Below, one piece after another: positions 20,971 to 30,109 of a DNA stretch of 41,734 nt (the first letter of the stretch is position 1; every line of letters begins with the position of its first letter). Made by a program: the position numbers and the translations under genes. Origin of the DNA: a virus. Where the stretch lies: positions 1-41,734 of IMG/VR virus record IMGVR_UViG_3300037141_000012. One strand, 5' to 3'. The notes beneath the pieces are model-generated. The model did no database searches, was not told the origin of the DNA, and saw only the letters and a program-made list of their open reading frames with translations.

Positions 20971-21374
20971 AGAAGCCCCGCACGATCCCCCAGGAGCAGC
21001 CCATGCGCGTCGTCTCAGTGGCGTGCGGCGTGTTCGTCTCGCCGACCGATCTTCCCGTGGCTGGCCTCGCGACGAACGGCGCGCGGATCGTGGATGGCTT
21101 CGCGATCACCGATGGCATCCCGGCGGACGTGTGGGACACCTGGCAGGCCGCGAATATCGATACCGACATCGTGCGCAACGCCCTGATCTACGCGATCGAG
21201 GCCCCGGCGGTTGAGACCGCGCCAGAGGCCGAAGCGCCCGCTCCCGAGTCGGAACCTGAGCCCGAACCCATCCTGGTCGAGGCGGAAGCGCCGGCCGAGC
21301 CGCTCGCCGAGCCTGAGCCGGAACCCGCAGCCGAACCGGCGCCCGAACCCCACAACGAGGAACCGCCCGCATGA
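20967..21374 (+). CDS. Small virion-region protein with Pro/Glu-rich tail, 135 aa
   Basis: ATGA overlap with the previous gene and GGAGG 6 nt before the start. Residues ~15-70 look folded (VVSVACGVFVSPTDLPVAGL, VWDTWQAANIDTDIVRNALI); the last ~60 residues are Pro-Glu-Ala repeats (EPEPEPILVEAEAPAEP). Role unknown. Confidence 0.7.
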   Translation: MKKPRTIPQEQPMRVVSVACGVFVSPTDLPVAGLATNGARIVDGFAITDGIPADVWDTWQAANIDTDIVRNALIYAIEAPAVETAPEAEAPAPESEPEPEPILVEAEAPAEPLAEPEPEPAAEPAPEPHNEEPPA

Positions 21375-22192
21375 CCGGCAAAACCACTCTCTGGTCCGCC
21401 CCGCTCGGCGATGTCGTCTTCCCGATGACGCCGACGTCCATCGACGGGATGACCATCGGGGCGACCACGCCTGAGCCCGCGACCGTCACCACCCTGCACG
21501 CCACCGGCGCAAGCGCTCTGGATGGTGCTGTCACGGGCGCTGGCTTCGTCGCGGCGGTCAAGGCCATCGCTGGCGCGGGTCAGGTCGAGGTTCGCAAGAC
21601 CGTGATCCTCGCGCCTCTCCCGGCCGATCTGATCTCGGTCGTCAACGCCGTGACGCCATCCAACGTCGCCCTGACGATCGCGGCCCAGCCTCCCCAGGCG
21701 CGCAAGCTCCAGATCCGCATCGTGATCGGAACCACGACCACCACGGCGATCACCGCGGGCAACCTGGCCCTCGTGGGTTTCGACCAAGACGGCAACGCGA
21801 TCACTGAGAACATCAGCCTGATCCAAAACGCCAGCGCGACCCTCAAGTCGGCGAACTGCTTCGCCACCCTGACGTCCGCGACCGTGTCGGCCTATGCCGC
21901 GAGCGGCTCTGGAACCGGCAACACCGTGGGCATCGGACCTTCCAACGATTTCGGCATCCCGTGCGGTCAGGGCGCCATCGGGGGCTTTGCGCTCCTCAAG
22001 GCGACCAAGAACACGCGCAACGTCGTGGGCTCTGGGACCGCCGTCACCACCTGGACGAACGTCGTGGCCGATGATGTCGCCACGAGCGCAACGGTGGACG
22101 CCGCGGCCCGCTCTGTCGCCCCCACGACTGCGCCGGCGGCTACGGGCGCCGTGGATTTTGAGATGACCTGCAGCTTCACATTACAGGCGTAG
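21371..22192 (+). CDS. Putative virion structural protein, 273 aa
   Basis: ATGA overlap with the previous gene. Thr/Ala/Gly-rich and probably all-beta: TTPEPATVTTLHATGASALD near the start resembles the beginning of phage fibre/decoration proteins, followed by NLALVGFDQDGNAITENISL and a C-terminal FEMTCSFTLQA. Likely a head fibre or decoration protein by composition and position. Confidence 0.6.
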   Translation: MTGKTTLWSAPLGDVVFPMTPTSIDGMTIGATTPEPATVTTLHATGASALDGAVTGAGFVAAVKAIAGAGQVEVRKTVILAPLPADLISVVNAVTPSNVALTIAAQPPQARKLQIRIVIGTTTTTAITAGNLALVGFDQDGNAITENISLIQNASATLKSANCFATLTSATVSAYAASGSGTGNTVGIGPSNDFGIPCGQGAIGGFALLKATKNTRNVVGSGTAVTTWTNVVADDVATSATVDAAARSVAPTTAPAATGAVDFEMTCSFTLQA

Positions 22193-22732
22193 GTGGCGCG
22201 CGCCGTCGAGATCAAGGGCGGCGACAAACTCGACGCGTATTTGCGCGAGATGTCCAAGAAGGTCACCAGCGCCGCCACGGTGTCGGTTGGCTTCCCAGAA
22301 GGCAGCACAGAGAGCGACGGCACGTCCACCCCTATGGTCGCCGCGATTCAGGAATTCGGCGCTCCGAACCGAGGCATTCCCCCGCGCCCGTTCATGCGCC
22401 CCACGGTGGCGAACAAGAGCGACGAGTGGGCCGAGCGGCTAGGCGCGGCGCTCGTTCATACGAGTTACGATGCCAAGGCGTCGCTCACGATCTTGGGCGC
22501 GACAATGGCCGTCGACTTCTATGACGCAATTGCCGATCTGCAGTCCCCGGCTCTGAGCCCGATCACCGTCATGCTGCGCGGGATGAAGTCCAAGGGCGTC
22601 GTGGTCACCGGAAAGACGGTCGGACAGGCTGCAAAGCGCGTCGCCGAGGGCAAGACCAATTACGGCGCATCGACGAAACCGCTGATCGATACCGGGGATA
22701 TGCAGAGCAATATAACGTCCGTGGTCGAATAA
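22193..22732 (+). CDS. HK97 gp10-like / tail completion-type protein
   Basis: 179 aa, GTG start directly after the previous stop. The VSVGFPEGS segment, then AAIQEFGAPNRGIPPRPFMR, is a signature of gp10-like and virion morphogenesis proteins, followed by helices and LIDTGDMQSNITSVV at the C-terminus (LIDTG-x-M/L-x-x-S-I typical). These connect head and tail. Confidence 0.82.
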   Translation: MARAVEIKGGDKLDAYLREMSKKVTSAATVSVGFPEGSTESDGTSTPMVAAIQEFGAPNRGIPPRPFMRPTVANKSDEWAERLGAALVHTSYDAKASLTILGATMAVDFYDAIADLQSPALSPITVMLRGMKSKGVVVTGKTVGQAAKRVAEGKTNYGASTKPLIDTGDMQSNITSVVE

Positions 22733-22747
22733 ACCGGGAGGCAGAAC

Positions 22748-23365
22748 TTGAATCTGCATTCCGTAATTTCTGGCGTTATTCAGAGTGTCAACCAGTCCTT
22801 CATCGGCACACTGAAGTTGTCCGCAGGATACGCCTACGTCGGCGATGCGGTGTTCACCGGGTCCATCGCCGGAACACTGTTGACGATCTCCGCTGTGACC
22901 TCTGGCGCCGTGGTGGCGGGTTCGACGATAGCCTCGCCGCCGGTCAACCCAGGAACGACCGTCCTAGCCATTGTGAGCGGCTCCGGAGGGATTGGGACCT
23001 ACACGGTATCCCAGGCCCAGAGCGTCACCTCAACGGCCATGACGGCGGCTGGGACCGGCCAGCGCGTCACCCTCTATACCGAGGTCACCGGCCTGCCGAT
23101 GCAGGTCCAAGCCCTGACGGCCCAGGAACTCCAACACATCGACGGGCTCAATATCCAAGGCATCGTCCGCTACGTCTATATGAACGGGCGCATCGAAGGC
23201 CTGGATCGCCCGAACTTGATGGGCGGCGACATCCTCCTGATCCCAACAGGGATGACCACAGCCAACCCCGATGTCTGGCTGGTGACCCAGGTCATGGAGG
23301 ACTGGGACGCTGGCGGCTGGTCAAAAGTCCTTGTGACGCTCCAGGCGCCGACGCAGAGCCAATGA
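22748..23365 (+). CDS. Neck/tail protein with inserted beta module
   Basis: 205 aa; TTG start 6 nt after GGGAGG. N-terminus MNLHSVISGVIQSVNQSFIG and C-terminal half (PMQVQALTAQELQHIDGLNI, GDILLIPTG, WLVTQVMEDWDAGGWSKVLV) match an unnamed protein family I know from this tail locus. In such homologs the segment between GYAY and RVTLYTEV is only a few residues; here a ~66-residue beta module (residues 36-101) is inserted. Stop overlaps the next start (ATGA). Confidence 0.75.
   Translation: MNLHSVISGVIQSVNQSFIGTLKLSAGYAYVGDAVFTGSIAGTLLTISAVTSGAVVAGSTIASPPVNPGTTVLAIVSGSGGIGTYTVSQAQSVTSTAMTAAGTGQRVTLYTEVTGLPMQVQALTAQELQHIDGLNIQGIVRYVYMNGRIEGLDRPNLMGGDILLIPTGMTTANPDVWLVTQVMEDWDAGGWSKVLVTLQAPTQSQ
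22853..23050 (+). repeat. Beta module copy 3 (neck/tail protein)
   Basis: FTGSIAGTLLTISAVTSGAV, VNPGTTVLAIVSGSGGIGTY, TVSQAQSVTSTAMT. Clean insertion in a compact domain. Confidence 0.8.
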
Positions 23366-23895
23366 CCCCATCCATTACGCAGGATCAGGTCAATGCGATC
23401 CTGCGCGCCTTCATCCTGAACATCCTGCCGGCTGGCGTCGAAGTCGCCATCGCCCAGCAGAACCGCGTCCCAGAGCCGACCGCCGACAATTTTGTCCTGA
23501 TCACCCTGCTGCGCCGAACGCGGCTGGGAACAACCGTCTCCGATTGGGACCAGTCCCCGAGCGCCTCTCCCGTCGTGCTCAACAACATCGAGTCCGTCAG
23601 CATTTCGATGCAGCTCGACTTCCACGGGGCCGATTCAACCGACAACGCCCAAGTCTTCGCCGGGCTTTTTCGCTCCAGCTACGCATTCCAGTTCATGTCC
23701 GCATCTGGAGTATATCCAGACTACTGCGATGACGGAACGCAGATGCCGTTCATAAATGGCGAAGATCAGTTTGAAGACCGGTGGGTCATAAACGCAGTGA
23801 TGGACGCGAATATAGGCGTCCAAACCCAACAACAATTCGCGAACACAATAAAGGTCGGCCTGATCGAGGTTGACGCCGTTTACCCACCTTCATGA
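23362..23895 (+). CDS. Tail terminator/neck-type protein
   Basis: 177 aa. Start MTPSITQDQVNAILRAFILN; contains VEVAIAQQNRVPEPTADNFV, SVSISMQLDFHGADSTDNAQ, FAGLFRSSYA, and a C-terminal QQFANTIKVGLIEVDAVYP. The layout (strand with QN-x-VP-x-P, D-x-H-G centre) matches neck terminator-like proteins of contractile-tailed phages. It caps the tail before head joining. Located directly before the sheath. Confidence 0.72.
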   Translation: MTPSITQDQVNAILRAFILNILPAGVEVAIAQQNRVPEPTADNFVLITLLRRTRLGTTVSDWDQSPSASPVVLNNIESVSISMQLDFHGADSTDNAQVFAGLFRSSYAFQFMSASGVYPDYCDDGTQMPFINGEDQFEDRWVINAVMDANIGVQTQQQFANTIKVGLIEVDAVYPPS

Positions 23896-23909
23896 TTGAG
23901 GTCTGAACC

Positions 23910-25622
23910 ATGTCCCTCACGCAATCTATCCCAGCGTCCAACTATGTGACCATCAACCCCGGTGTGCTGTCCGCTGGTGGCGCTGGGCCGAGCATGAGCG
24001 GCCTCTACCTGACCACCTCGACGCAGGTTCCGATTGGGACCGTCGTTAGCTTTGCGTCAGCGCTGGCGGTGGCCACCTACTTTGGGGCCGGCTCGCTTGA
24101 GGCGGCGGATGCGGCAATCTATTTCTCCGGTTTCACCAACAAACAACAGACCCCTGGCGCGCTGTTGTTCACTCAATATCCATGGGCCGTGTCCGTTCCG
24201 GCCTACTTGCGCGGCGGCAACATTTCCGGACTGACGCTGGGCCAAATCCAGGCGATCACCGGCACGATCACCCTGACCATTGACGGCCAGTCGGCGACCT
24301 CCGGAGCGCTGAGCGGTCTCAGTTCGGCAACCTCGTTCTCGAACGCCGCCTCAATTATCCAGACCGCACTTGGCTTCTACGATGCCGTGGTCACCGCTTC
24401 GATCACCACGACCAACATGACCGTTTCAGCGGTCGCTTCCGGTGTGTTGGCGCCGGAACAAACCGTCTCGGGCGCCGGCGTGACGGCCGGAACGACCATC
24501 GTAAGCCAGACCTCGGGCTCATCCGGTGGCGCTGGCGTCTATGTCGTTTCGGTGTCTCAATCGGCGTCGTCCACTACGGTCTCGGCTGGCCCGGCTCTGG
24601 TGACCTATGACAGCGTCTCCGGGGCCTTTATCATCACCGGCGGCACGCCAGGTTCGGCAGGGGCCATCACGGCTGCCAGAGGCTCCGCTGCGGCTCCGCT
24701 GCTGCTGACGACGGCCACGGGAGCTGTAACCTCTCAGGGCGCCAACATAGCGACCCCCGCGGCGTTCATGACCAATCTCATTTCGGTCACGCAGAACTTC
24801 GCTGCCTTCGCCACCAACTTCGAGCCGACGCCCACCGACAAGATCGCGTTCGCCCAATGGAATGCGACGCAGAACGACGCCTACGGGTATGTCTACGACA
24901 GCACCGAGGTCGCGCTGACGACCAATTCCGACTCGGCCACGTCCCTCTACAGCATCATTCAGGCCGGCTACGGCGGAACGATCTGCAACTACCAGCCCAG
25001 CTACCTCCATACCGCGGCCTTCGTCATGGGCATGATCGCGTCGATCAATTTCGGGGTTCCGAACGGTCGGATCACCCTGGCCTACAAGAACTCTCCGTCC
25101 CTGGCCCCCGGAGCCTTCTCGCAGACCGTGGCGGCCAATCTGGAAGCCAACGGCGCCAACTACTACGGCGCGGTCGCCAACGCCTCGAACGCCTGGAATT
25201 TCTACTATCCCGGCCAGATCACCGGCCCGTACAAGTGGGCTGACAGTTACGTCAACCAGATCTGGCTGAACCAGTCGCTTCAGACCGCCATCGTCACCCT
25301 GCTGACCTCGGTCAACTCAATCCCCTACGATCAGCCCGGCTACGATCTGGTCTCGGCGGCCTGCAATGACCCGATCCAGGCGGCCGTCACGGCCGGTGTC
25401 ATTACCCCAGGCGTTACCCTTTCGGCGCTCCAGGCCCAAGAGGTCAACACCGCCGCTGGCGCCAATATCTCCGGAACGCTTTCGGTTCGCGGCTGGTATC
25501 TTCAGGTCGGCCCCGCGACCGCCGCCCAGCGCGCGGCTCGTCAGTCGCCGCCGTGTACGCTCTGGTATTGCGACGGCGGCTCGATCCAGCGGATCAACTT
25601 GGCCAGCATCGTGGTGCAATAA
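23910..25622 (+). CDS. Tail sheath-like protein, DUF3383-type
   Basis: 570 aa. Opening SIPASNYVTINPGVLSAGGA, FASALAVATYFGAGSLEAAD, YFSGFTNKQQTPGALLFTQY and LTLGQIQAITGTITLTIDGQ are DUF3383 features; later FAAFATNFEPTPTDKIAFAQ, YKNSPSLAPG, NQIWLNQSLQTAIVTLL. These proteins form the contractile sheath, so the phage should be a myovirus. A beta module is inserted near residues 160-227 in what would be an exposed domain. Confidence 0.87.
   Translation: MSLTQSIPASNYVTINPGVLSAGGAGPSMSGLYLTTSTQVPIGTVVSFASALAVATYFGAGSLEAADAAIYFSGFTNKQQTPGALLFTQYPWAVSVPAYLRGGNISGLTLGQIQAITGTITLTIDGQSATSGALSGLSSATSFSNAASIIQTALGFYDAVVTASITTTNMTVSAVASGVLAPEQTVSGAGVTAGTTIVSQTSGSSGGAGVYVVSVSQSASSTTVSAGPALVTYDSVSGAFIITGGTPGSAGAITAARGSAAAPLLLTTATGAVTSQGANIATPAAFMTNLISVTQNFAAFATNFEPTPTDKIAFAQWNATQNDAYGYVYDSTEVALTTNSDSATSLYSIIQAGYGGTICNYQPSYLHTAAFVMGMIASINFGVPNGRITLAYKNSPSLAPGAFSQTVAANLEANGANYYGAVANASNAWNFYYPGQITGPYKWADSYVNQIWLNQSLQTAIVTLLTSVNSIPYDQPGYDLVSAACNDPIQAAVTAGVITPGVTLSALQAQEVNTAAGANISGTLSVRGWYLQVGPATAAQRAARQSPPCTLWYCDGGSIQRINLASIVVQ
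24387..24590 (+). repeat. Beta module copy 4 (sheath)
   Basis: TASITTTNMTVSAVASGVLA, GAGVTAGTTIVSQTSGSSGG, AGVYVVSVSQSASSTTV. Nearly identical in protein pattern, and visibly similar at DNA level, to copy 5 in baseplate J. Confidence 0.85.
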
Positions 25623-25670
25623 GCGCCCAGCGCCCGTCCCGACATTCATTCTCAAGAAGGGCTCTAAGCC

Positions 25671-26114
25671 ATGATCTCTATTGGTTCGATCACCAGCGCC
25701 AATGCGTCGATGACGATGACGGCGGCGGGCCTGTTCACGGCTCCGCAACAAATCTATCAGTTCGATGTCGACGATATGTTCGACTCTGAAGCGGTCGAAA
25801 ACGGCCAGATCGAAAAGGGCGTCGATGGCTATATCGCGGCCGGTTGGCTTCCGACGCAGCCGAAGCTGAACCTGTCCCTGCGCGCCAACAGCCCCTCGGT
25901 GGGTTTTTTCGATCTGCTGTTTCAAACCGAACAGCAGTCCCAGAGCAAAATCCTGCTTCAGGGCGTCATCAGCGTTCCAGCCATTTCGACGCAGTACAAC
26001 CTGCTCAACGGCTATCTGATGAACTTCATGCACCTGGCCCCGGCGAAGAAGGTTCTCCAAGGCCGCAAGTATGTCCTGGTGCTGGATGACATCACCTATT
26101 CGGCCCTGTCCTGA
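25671..26114 (+). CDS. Tail tube-type protein
   Basis: 147 aa. SITSANASMTMTAAGLFTAP, YQFDVDDMFDSEAVENGQIE, GVDGYIAAGWLPTQPKLNLS, then LLNGYLMNFMHLAPAKKVLQ are typical of small tube proteins directly after DUF3383 sheaths. Forms the inner tube around which the sheath contracts. Stop overlaps the next ATG by 1 nt. Confidence 0.8.
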   Translation: MISIGSITSANASMTMTAAGLFTAPQQIYQFDVDDMFDSEAVENGQIEKGVDGYIAAGWLPTQPKLNLSLRANSPSVGFFDLLFQTEQQSQSKILLQGVISVPAISTQYNLLNGYLMNFMHLAPAKKVLQGRKYVLVLDDITYSALS

Positions 26115-26521
26115 TGAGGCGCACCTCCACGGTCACCATTGACGCCGATGGGCGCGACAAGGGCAAGACTTTTGTGATCACCGAGATGTACGCTGATCAG
26201 GGCGAGGAGTGGGCAATCCGCGCCCTGCTGGCCCTGGGTCACGCCGGCGTGGAAATCCCCGATGAGGTCGCCTCTGCCGGCTGGCAAGGAATGGCGGCCA
26301 TCGGGGGGCAGATGCTCCTGAAGGGCTTCAGCGGGCTCGAATTTCCGGAGGCCAAGCCGCTCTTGGATGAGATCATGGATTGTATCCAGATCAAGGAGCC
26401 GAGCGTCACCCGCGCCCTGACCCGCGACGATATCGAAGAGATTCAGACCCGCTTCTTTCTTCGCGGCGAGGTGCTGAAGCTACATGTGGATTTTTCCAAA
26501 GCCGCGCCCGCACCGGAATAG
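26114..26521 (+). CDS. Tail assembly chaperone, short form
   Basis: 135 aa: MRRTSTVTIDADGRDKGKTF, VITEMYADQGEEWAIRALLA, then a helical middle and EIQTRFFLRGEVLKLHVDF. The analog of lambda gpG / Mu-like chaperones that load the tape measure during tail assembly. Ends at 26519-26521 just after a TTTTT run, and a -1 extension follows. Confidence 0.78.
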   Translation: MRRTSTVTIDADGRDKGKTFVITEMYADQGEEWAIRALLALGHAGVEIPDEVASAGWQGMAAIGGQMLLKGFSGLEFPEAKPLLDEIMDCIQIKEPSVTRALTRDDIEEIQTRFFLRGEVLKLHVDFSKAAPAPE

Positions 26522-26721
26522 CGCCCGGGCCTGAAGTCTTCGGCTGCATCGAATACCCTAATGTCCCTGGAACCATAGGCGCGGTGGTTTCCAGCGGGAA
26601 GGCGTCCCTTGTGGAATTGCAGACCCAGCTTGGGGTGCGCGACCTCTACCGGCTCGTCGAGATTATTGGGGTCGACGCCCATAACGCCCGCATGGCCCAA
26701 AAGAGACACGGGGGAGCATAG
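26114..26721 (+). CDS. Tail assembly chaperone, -1 frameshift product
   Basis: A second frame, -1 relative to the first, runs to TAG 26719-26721 without any ATG/GTG start in its meaningful part. It encodes FGCIEYPNVPGTIGAVVSSG, SLVELQTQLGVRDLYRLVEI and AHNARMAQKR, like the second chaperone cistron of related phages. A slip of tRNA-Phe on TTT 26492-26494 within TTTTT (26491-26495) would give a 202-aa fusion. The slip site is inferred; it is not a perfect X-XXY-YYZ heptamer because TCC would re-pair as TTC. Confidence 0.65.
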
Positions 26722-26723
26722 CC

Positions 26724-29441
26724 TTGGCCACCGTAATCGACAGCCTCGTGGTAATGCTGGGCTTGGATGCCTCCGGCTTCAAAAAGGGCCGCGCCGACGC
26801 CAAGGTCTCCCTTGATCAGATGCGCACCGACGCGCAGACCGCCCAGAACGCGATCGATGAGATCAAGGCGAAGTCGGCCAAAGCGGCCCGTGCCAACGCC
26901 GCCCAAGAAAAGCTGATCGCCGACCAGATCGCGGCGGTCAAACGCAATTCGACGGCTCAGACCAAGGCCGAGGACACCAAGCAGATCAAATCTCTGGAGG
27001 CCGCGCTTCAGACCAAGCGCGCCGCCGCTCGCGAGGAGAAGGCGCAGACCGAGGCGCAGATACAGTCCCTTCGCGCCACGCTGACCCAGCGGAAGAAGTC
27101 CATCAAGGACACTGAGCGCGGGGAAAAAGACCAACTCGACCGGGAGAAGAAACAGACCCAGCAGACCCACGATGAGACCGGCGCAATCGAGACCTTGACC
27201 GGAAAGGTCGTTGGTCTCTTCGCCGCCTTCACCGCCGGGGCTGGACTGACGGACTTCATCAACAGCACCTTGACCGGCGCGGCGGCAACGGGCCGTCTGG
27301 CGGACAATCTCGGCGTCGATATCGAGGCGCTTGGAGCCTGGGAGGGCGCGGTTCGCCGGGTCGGTGGGGCCGCTGCTGACGCCGATAGCGCCATTGCCGC
27401 GTTGGTGAAGACCCGCGAGCTGATCAAGGCTGGACAGCCTGCCGGCATGGCCCAGGCGAACGTCTACAACTCCCTCGGAATCACGACCCAAGACCTGAAC
27501 GATCCCATCGGGGTCATGACCAAGCTGGCCGACAAAGCCAAGACGATGTCCAAATCGCAGTTCAGTCTGCGGTTGGGCATGATCGGCTTCAACCAGAACG
27601 CCATCAATGCCCTCGAAAAGGGTGGCGACGCACTCAAGGCTCTTATGGACGAATCCCGCAAGGCCGGGGTGGTCGATAAGGACCTCGCCGCAAAGGCGAT
27701 GCTGGCCCAGGACGCCATGGTCAACATGGCCGACGCCTCGCGCAAGCTTGGCCAGATCATGCTGGCCGCGCTCGCCCCGTCGATCCAAAAGGCCGCGGAC
27801 TGGCTGGCGAAGTTCGCCGAGATGGCGCAGCAGCACATGCCTGCGGTCATAGCGGGCGTAGCGGCGCTGACGACGGTTGTCGTGGGTCTCGGGGTTGCCG
27901 TGACGGCTTCTCTCATCGGCCCCACCCTTGCGGCCGCCGCTGCCTTCGCGCCCCTGATCGCGGCCCTGGCGGCTGTTGGCGCCGGAATCGCCTTCCTGGT
28001 CAGCGACTTCGAGAAGTTCCGCGATACCGGCAAGTCGGCGATTGATTGGTCTCAGTTCATTCCGATCTGGAACAATCTGAAACAGGCGATGGTTGAAGTC
28101 GCCGCGGCTGGGGGGCAGGTTATCGCCGCCATCCCGCCGGGCGTAATCCAATTCCTCGGCGGCGTCTTCAGGACCCTCGGAACGATCATCCGCGACAGCG
28201 TGATCATCGTTCTGCATGGCCTGATCGATGCGCTTCACATTGTCCGGGATGTCCTCAAGGTGATCGCCGACCTTCTCCAGGGCAACTGGAGCGGGGCATG
28301 GAAAGACGCCGGCAAGGTTCTAGGCGACTTCGCGGCTGACGCGATCAGTAAGGCTCACGACGTCAAAGAGGCATGGCTGGATACGTGGTATGCGGTCACG
28401 CACCACGGTCAGCAGCGCCCGCGCATGTCGGACATAGATAGCCCATCGAATAACACCCTGATCACGTCCCCGCTAAATACTGATCCGGCTGCTCTCTCGG
28501 CCCAATGGTCCAACGTGGCGGCGCAATATGCCGCTATAGCAAAAACTCCGAGAAACGCCCACGCGGGGAACGTTGGTGCGCACGCGGCAATGCAGGCAGC
28601 GATGGAGTGGGCCGGCGCCGCAAAAATTGACGCTGCTGGCGCGGCAGACTTGTCAGCGCGGTGGTCCAAAGTCGCCGCAGAATATGCGGCCCAAGCGAAG
28701 ACCGCGCGAGACCCATATGCGGATCAAGTTGGCGCACATTCGGCATCTTTGGCGGCGCAACAATGGTCGGATCGGGCACGACAACTGGCATCCGGCGGCG
28801 GAAATGGCTCCCGGGCGGACAGAAACAACAATCCAGGCAATCTGACCGATGGCCGCGGCCAGTTCCTGTCGTTTCCGACAAAGGAGGCTGGCTTCGCCGC
28901 GATGAAGCGCCAACTCCTTATCGACGCGCGCCGGGGGCAAACGTCAGTTGCGGCGATTATCAATGACCCGAGGCATGGTTGGTCAAACCAGTGGTCCCCT
29001 GGCAACTCCGCTAGATCCACGGGGAACTATATCGCCCGCGTCTCCAAGTCTCTGGGCGTTTCGCCCAACCAGCAGTTGGACCTTTCCAATCCCGATACCT
29101 TGCACCGCTTGGCGCTGGCCATGAATGCCGTAGAGCGGGGTAGCCGGTTGGGCGGCGGCGTACCGGACCCAACCCGACAGGCGTCGAACGGTCCGCAGTC
29201 GCTCAAGGTGCTGGCCTCCTATACGATCCAGCCGATTGACCGCGGCCTGAACCCCGGCGCCAGCGCCAGCTACGCCCAGCACACCACCTCGAACGATAAC
29301 AGTTCCAATGTCACGGCCACGACCCATATCGGTCAGATACATGTCGTGGCTGGCGACAATGCCAACTCGGTTGCCAGCGGAATCGAAACCTCTCTCCAAA
29401 ATCGCTCCCTGGCTTACAACGCAGCATCCGGTCTTGCCTGA
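26724..29441 (+). CDS. Tape measure protein with C-terminal cell-wall-type domain
   Basis: 905 aa; TTG start behind GGGGAG. Residues ~25-150 are a charged coiled coil; 160-370 the conserved tape-measure region (GRLADNLGVDIEALGAWEGA, LRLGMIGFNQNAINALEKGG); ~370-430 strongly hydrophobic, as needed to cross the host membrane. Residues ~595-690 contain two copies of a ~65-residue repeat (LSAQWSNVAAQYAAIAKTPR / LSARWSKVAAEYAAQAKTAR). Residues ~695-790 (DRNNNPGNLTDGRGQFLSFP, GFAAMKRQLL, NYIARVSKSLGV) resemble the P5-like muramidase/transglycosylase domain found in phage tails. Sets tail length and probably aids wall penetration. Confidence 0.87.
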   Translation: MATVIDSLVVMLGLDASGFKKGRADAKVSLDQMRTDAQTAQNAIDEIKAKSAKAARANAAQEKLIADQIAAVKRNSTAQTKAEDTKQIKSLEAALQTKRAAAREEKAQTEAQIQSLRATLTQRKKSIKDTERGEKDQLDREKKQTQQTHDETGAIETLTGKVVGLFAAFTAGAGLTDFINSTLTGAAATGRLADNLGVDIEALGAWEGAVRRVGGAAADADSAIAALVKTRELIKAGQPAGMAQANVYNSLGITTQDLNDPIGVMTKLADKAKTMSKSQFSLRLGMIGFNQNAINALEKGGDALKALMDESRKAGVVDKDLAAKAMLAQDAMVNMADASRKLGQIMLAALAPSIQKAADWLAKFAEMAQQHMPAVIAGVAALTTVVVGLGVAVTASLIGPTLAAAAAFAPLIAALAAVGAGIAFLVSDFEKFRDTGKSAIDWSQFIPIWNNLKQAMVEVAAAGGQVIAAIPPGVIQFLGGVFRTLGTIIRDSVIIVLHGLIDALHIVRDVLKVIADLLQGNWSGAWKDAGKVLGDFAADAISKAHDVKEAWLDTWYAVTHHGQQRPRMSDIDSPSNNTLITSPLNTDPAALSAQWSNVAAQYAAIAKTPRNAHAGNVGAHAAMQAAMEWAGAAKIDAAGAADLSARWSKVAAEYAAQAKTARDPYADQVGAHSASLAAQQWSDRARQLASGGGNGSRADRNNNPGNLTDGRGQFLSFPTKEAGFAAMKRQLLIDARRGQTSVAAIINDPRHGWSNQWSPGNSARSTGNYIARVSKSLGVSPNQQLDLSNPDTLHRLALAMNAVERGSRLGGGVPDPTRQASNGPQSLKVLASYTIQPIDRGLNPGASASYAQHTTSNDNSSNVTATTHIGQIHVVAGDNANSVASGIETSLQNRSLAYNAASGLA

Positions 29442-30109
29442 TGGCCATGTTTCCCATGGTCCCGAACGTGCCGGGCGTCCCTACGGTCGCGCGCAACGCC
29501 CTGAACTCTATCGGCAATAACGTCAGCAGTTCCATACCGGGCGTCATCGGCTCCCTGACGGGTGATTTTGACGTCCTAAACAGCGACGGACCCGGAATTG
29601 CCAATGTGAGCGATGGCCCCTCCTGGGGGCTGTTCGACAGTGACAATAATCTCGTGATCACCCCAGATAGCTTCCTCGGCATGGAGGCGTTGAAGGACTA
29701 CAAGGTCTCTGACTATCCGGTGGAGGAGGGGGCTTTTGCCTCCTACAACAAGGTAGAGACGCCATTCATCGGCAAGGTCACCTATGGCAAGGGTGGCGAT
29801 GAGGGCGAGCGGACGCAGTTTCTCACGGACATAGCAACCGCTGTCGCCTCACTCGACCTGTACACGCTGGTCACCCCCGAGGTCAGTTACGACAGCGTCA
29901 ACGTCACCCACTTCGACTATCGCCGGACCTCTAAAAACGGGGTGACGATGCTGACGGTCGAGGTCTGGGTTGAGGAAATCCGCGACACCGTCCAGGCGTC
30001 GTTTTCCAACACCCAACAGCCGGAGGGAGCGGACACCAGCAATAACGGCGGCGTTCAACCCCAAACCCCCACGGCATCGCAAACCGCAGCCATTGGGACG
30101 CCGACCTGA
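29441..30109 (+). CDS. Dit-like baseplate protein
   Basis: 222 aa, start overlapping the tape measure stop. WGLFDSDNNLVITPDSFLGM, YKVSDYPVEEGAFASYNKVE, FLTDIATAVASLDLYTLVTP, VTHFDYRRTSKNGVTMLTVE fit the Dit-like N-terminal domain of myovirus baseplate proteins. The last ~40 residues are disordered Gln/Thr/Pro-rich. Confidence 0.82.
   Translation: MAMFPMVPNVPGVPTVARNALNSIGNNVSSSIPGVIGSLTGDFDVLNSDGPGIANVSDGPSWGLFDSDNNLVITPDSFLGMEALKDYKVSDYPVEEGAFASYNKVETPFIGKVTYGKGGDEGERTQFLTDIATAVASLDLYTLVTPEVSYDSVNVTHFDYRRTSKNGVTMLTVEVWVEEIRDTVQASFSNTQQPEGADTSNNGGVQPQTPTASQTAAIGTPT

Noticed and set aside
26646-28238. Long minus-strand frame (530 codons) in the tape measure gene
   Set aside because: Antisense shadow of a high-GC gene; Arg/His/Gln-rich composition, no ribosome site.
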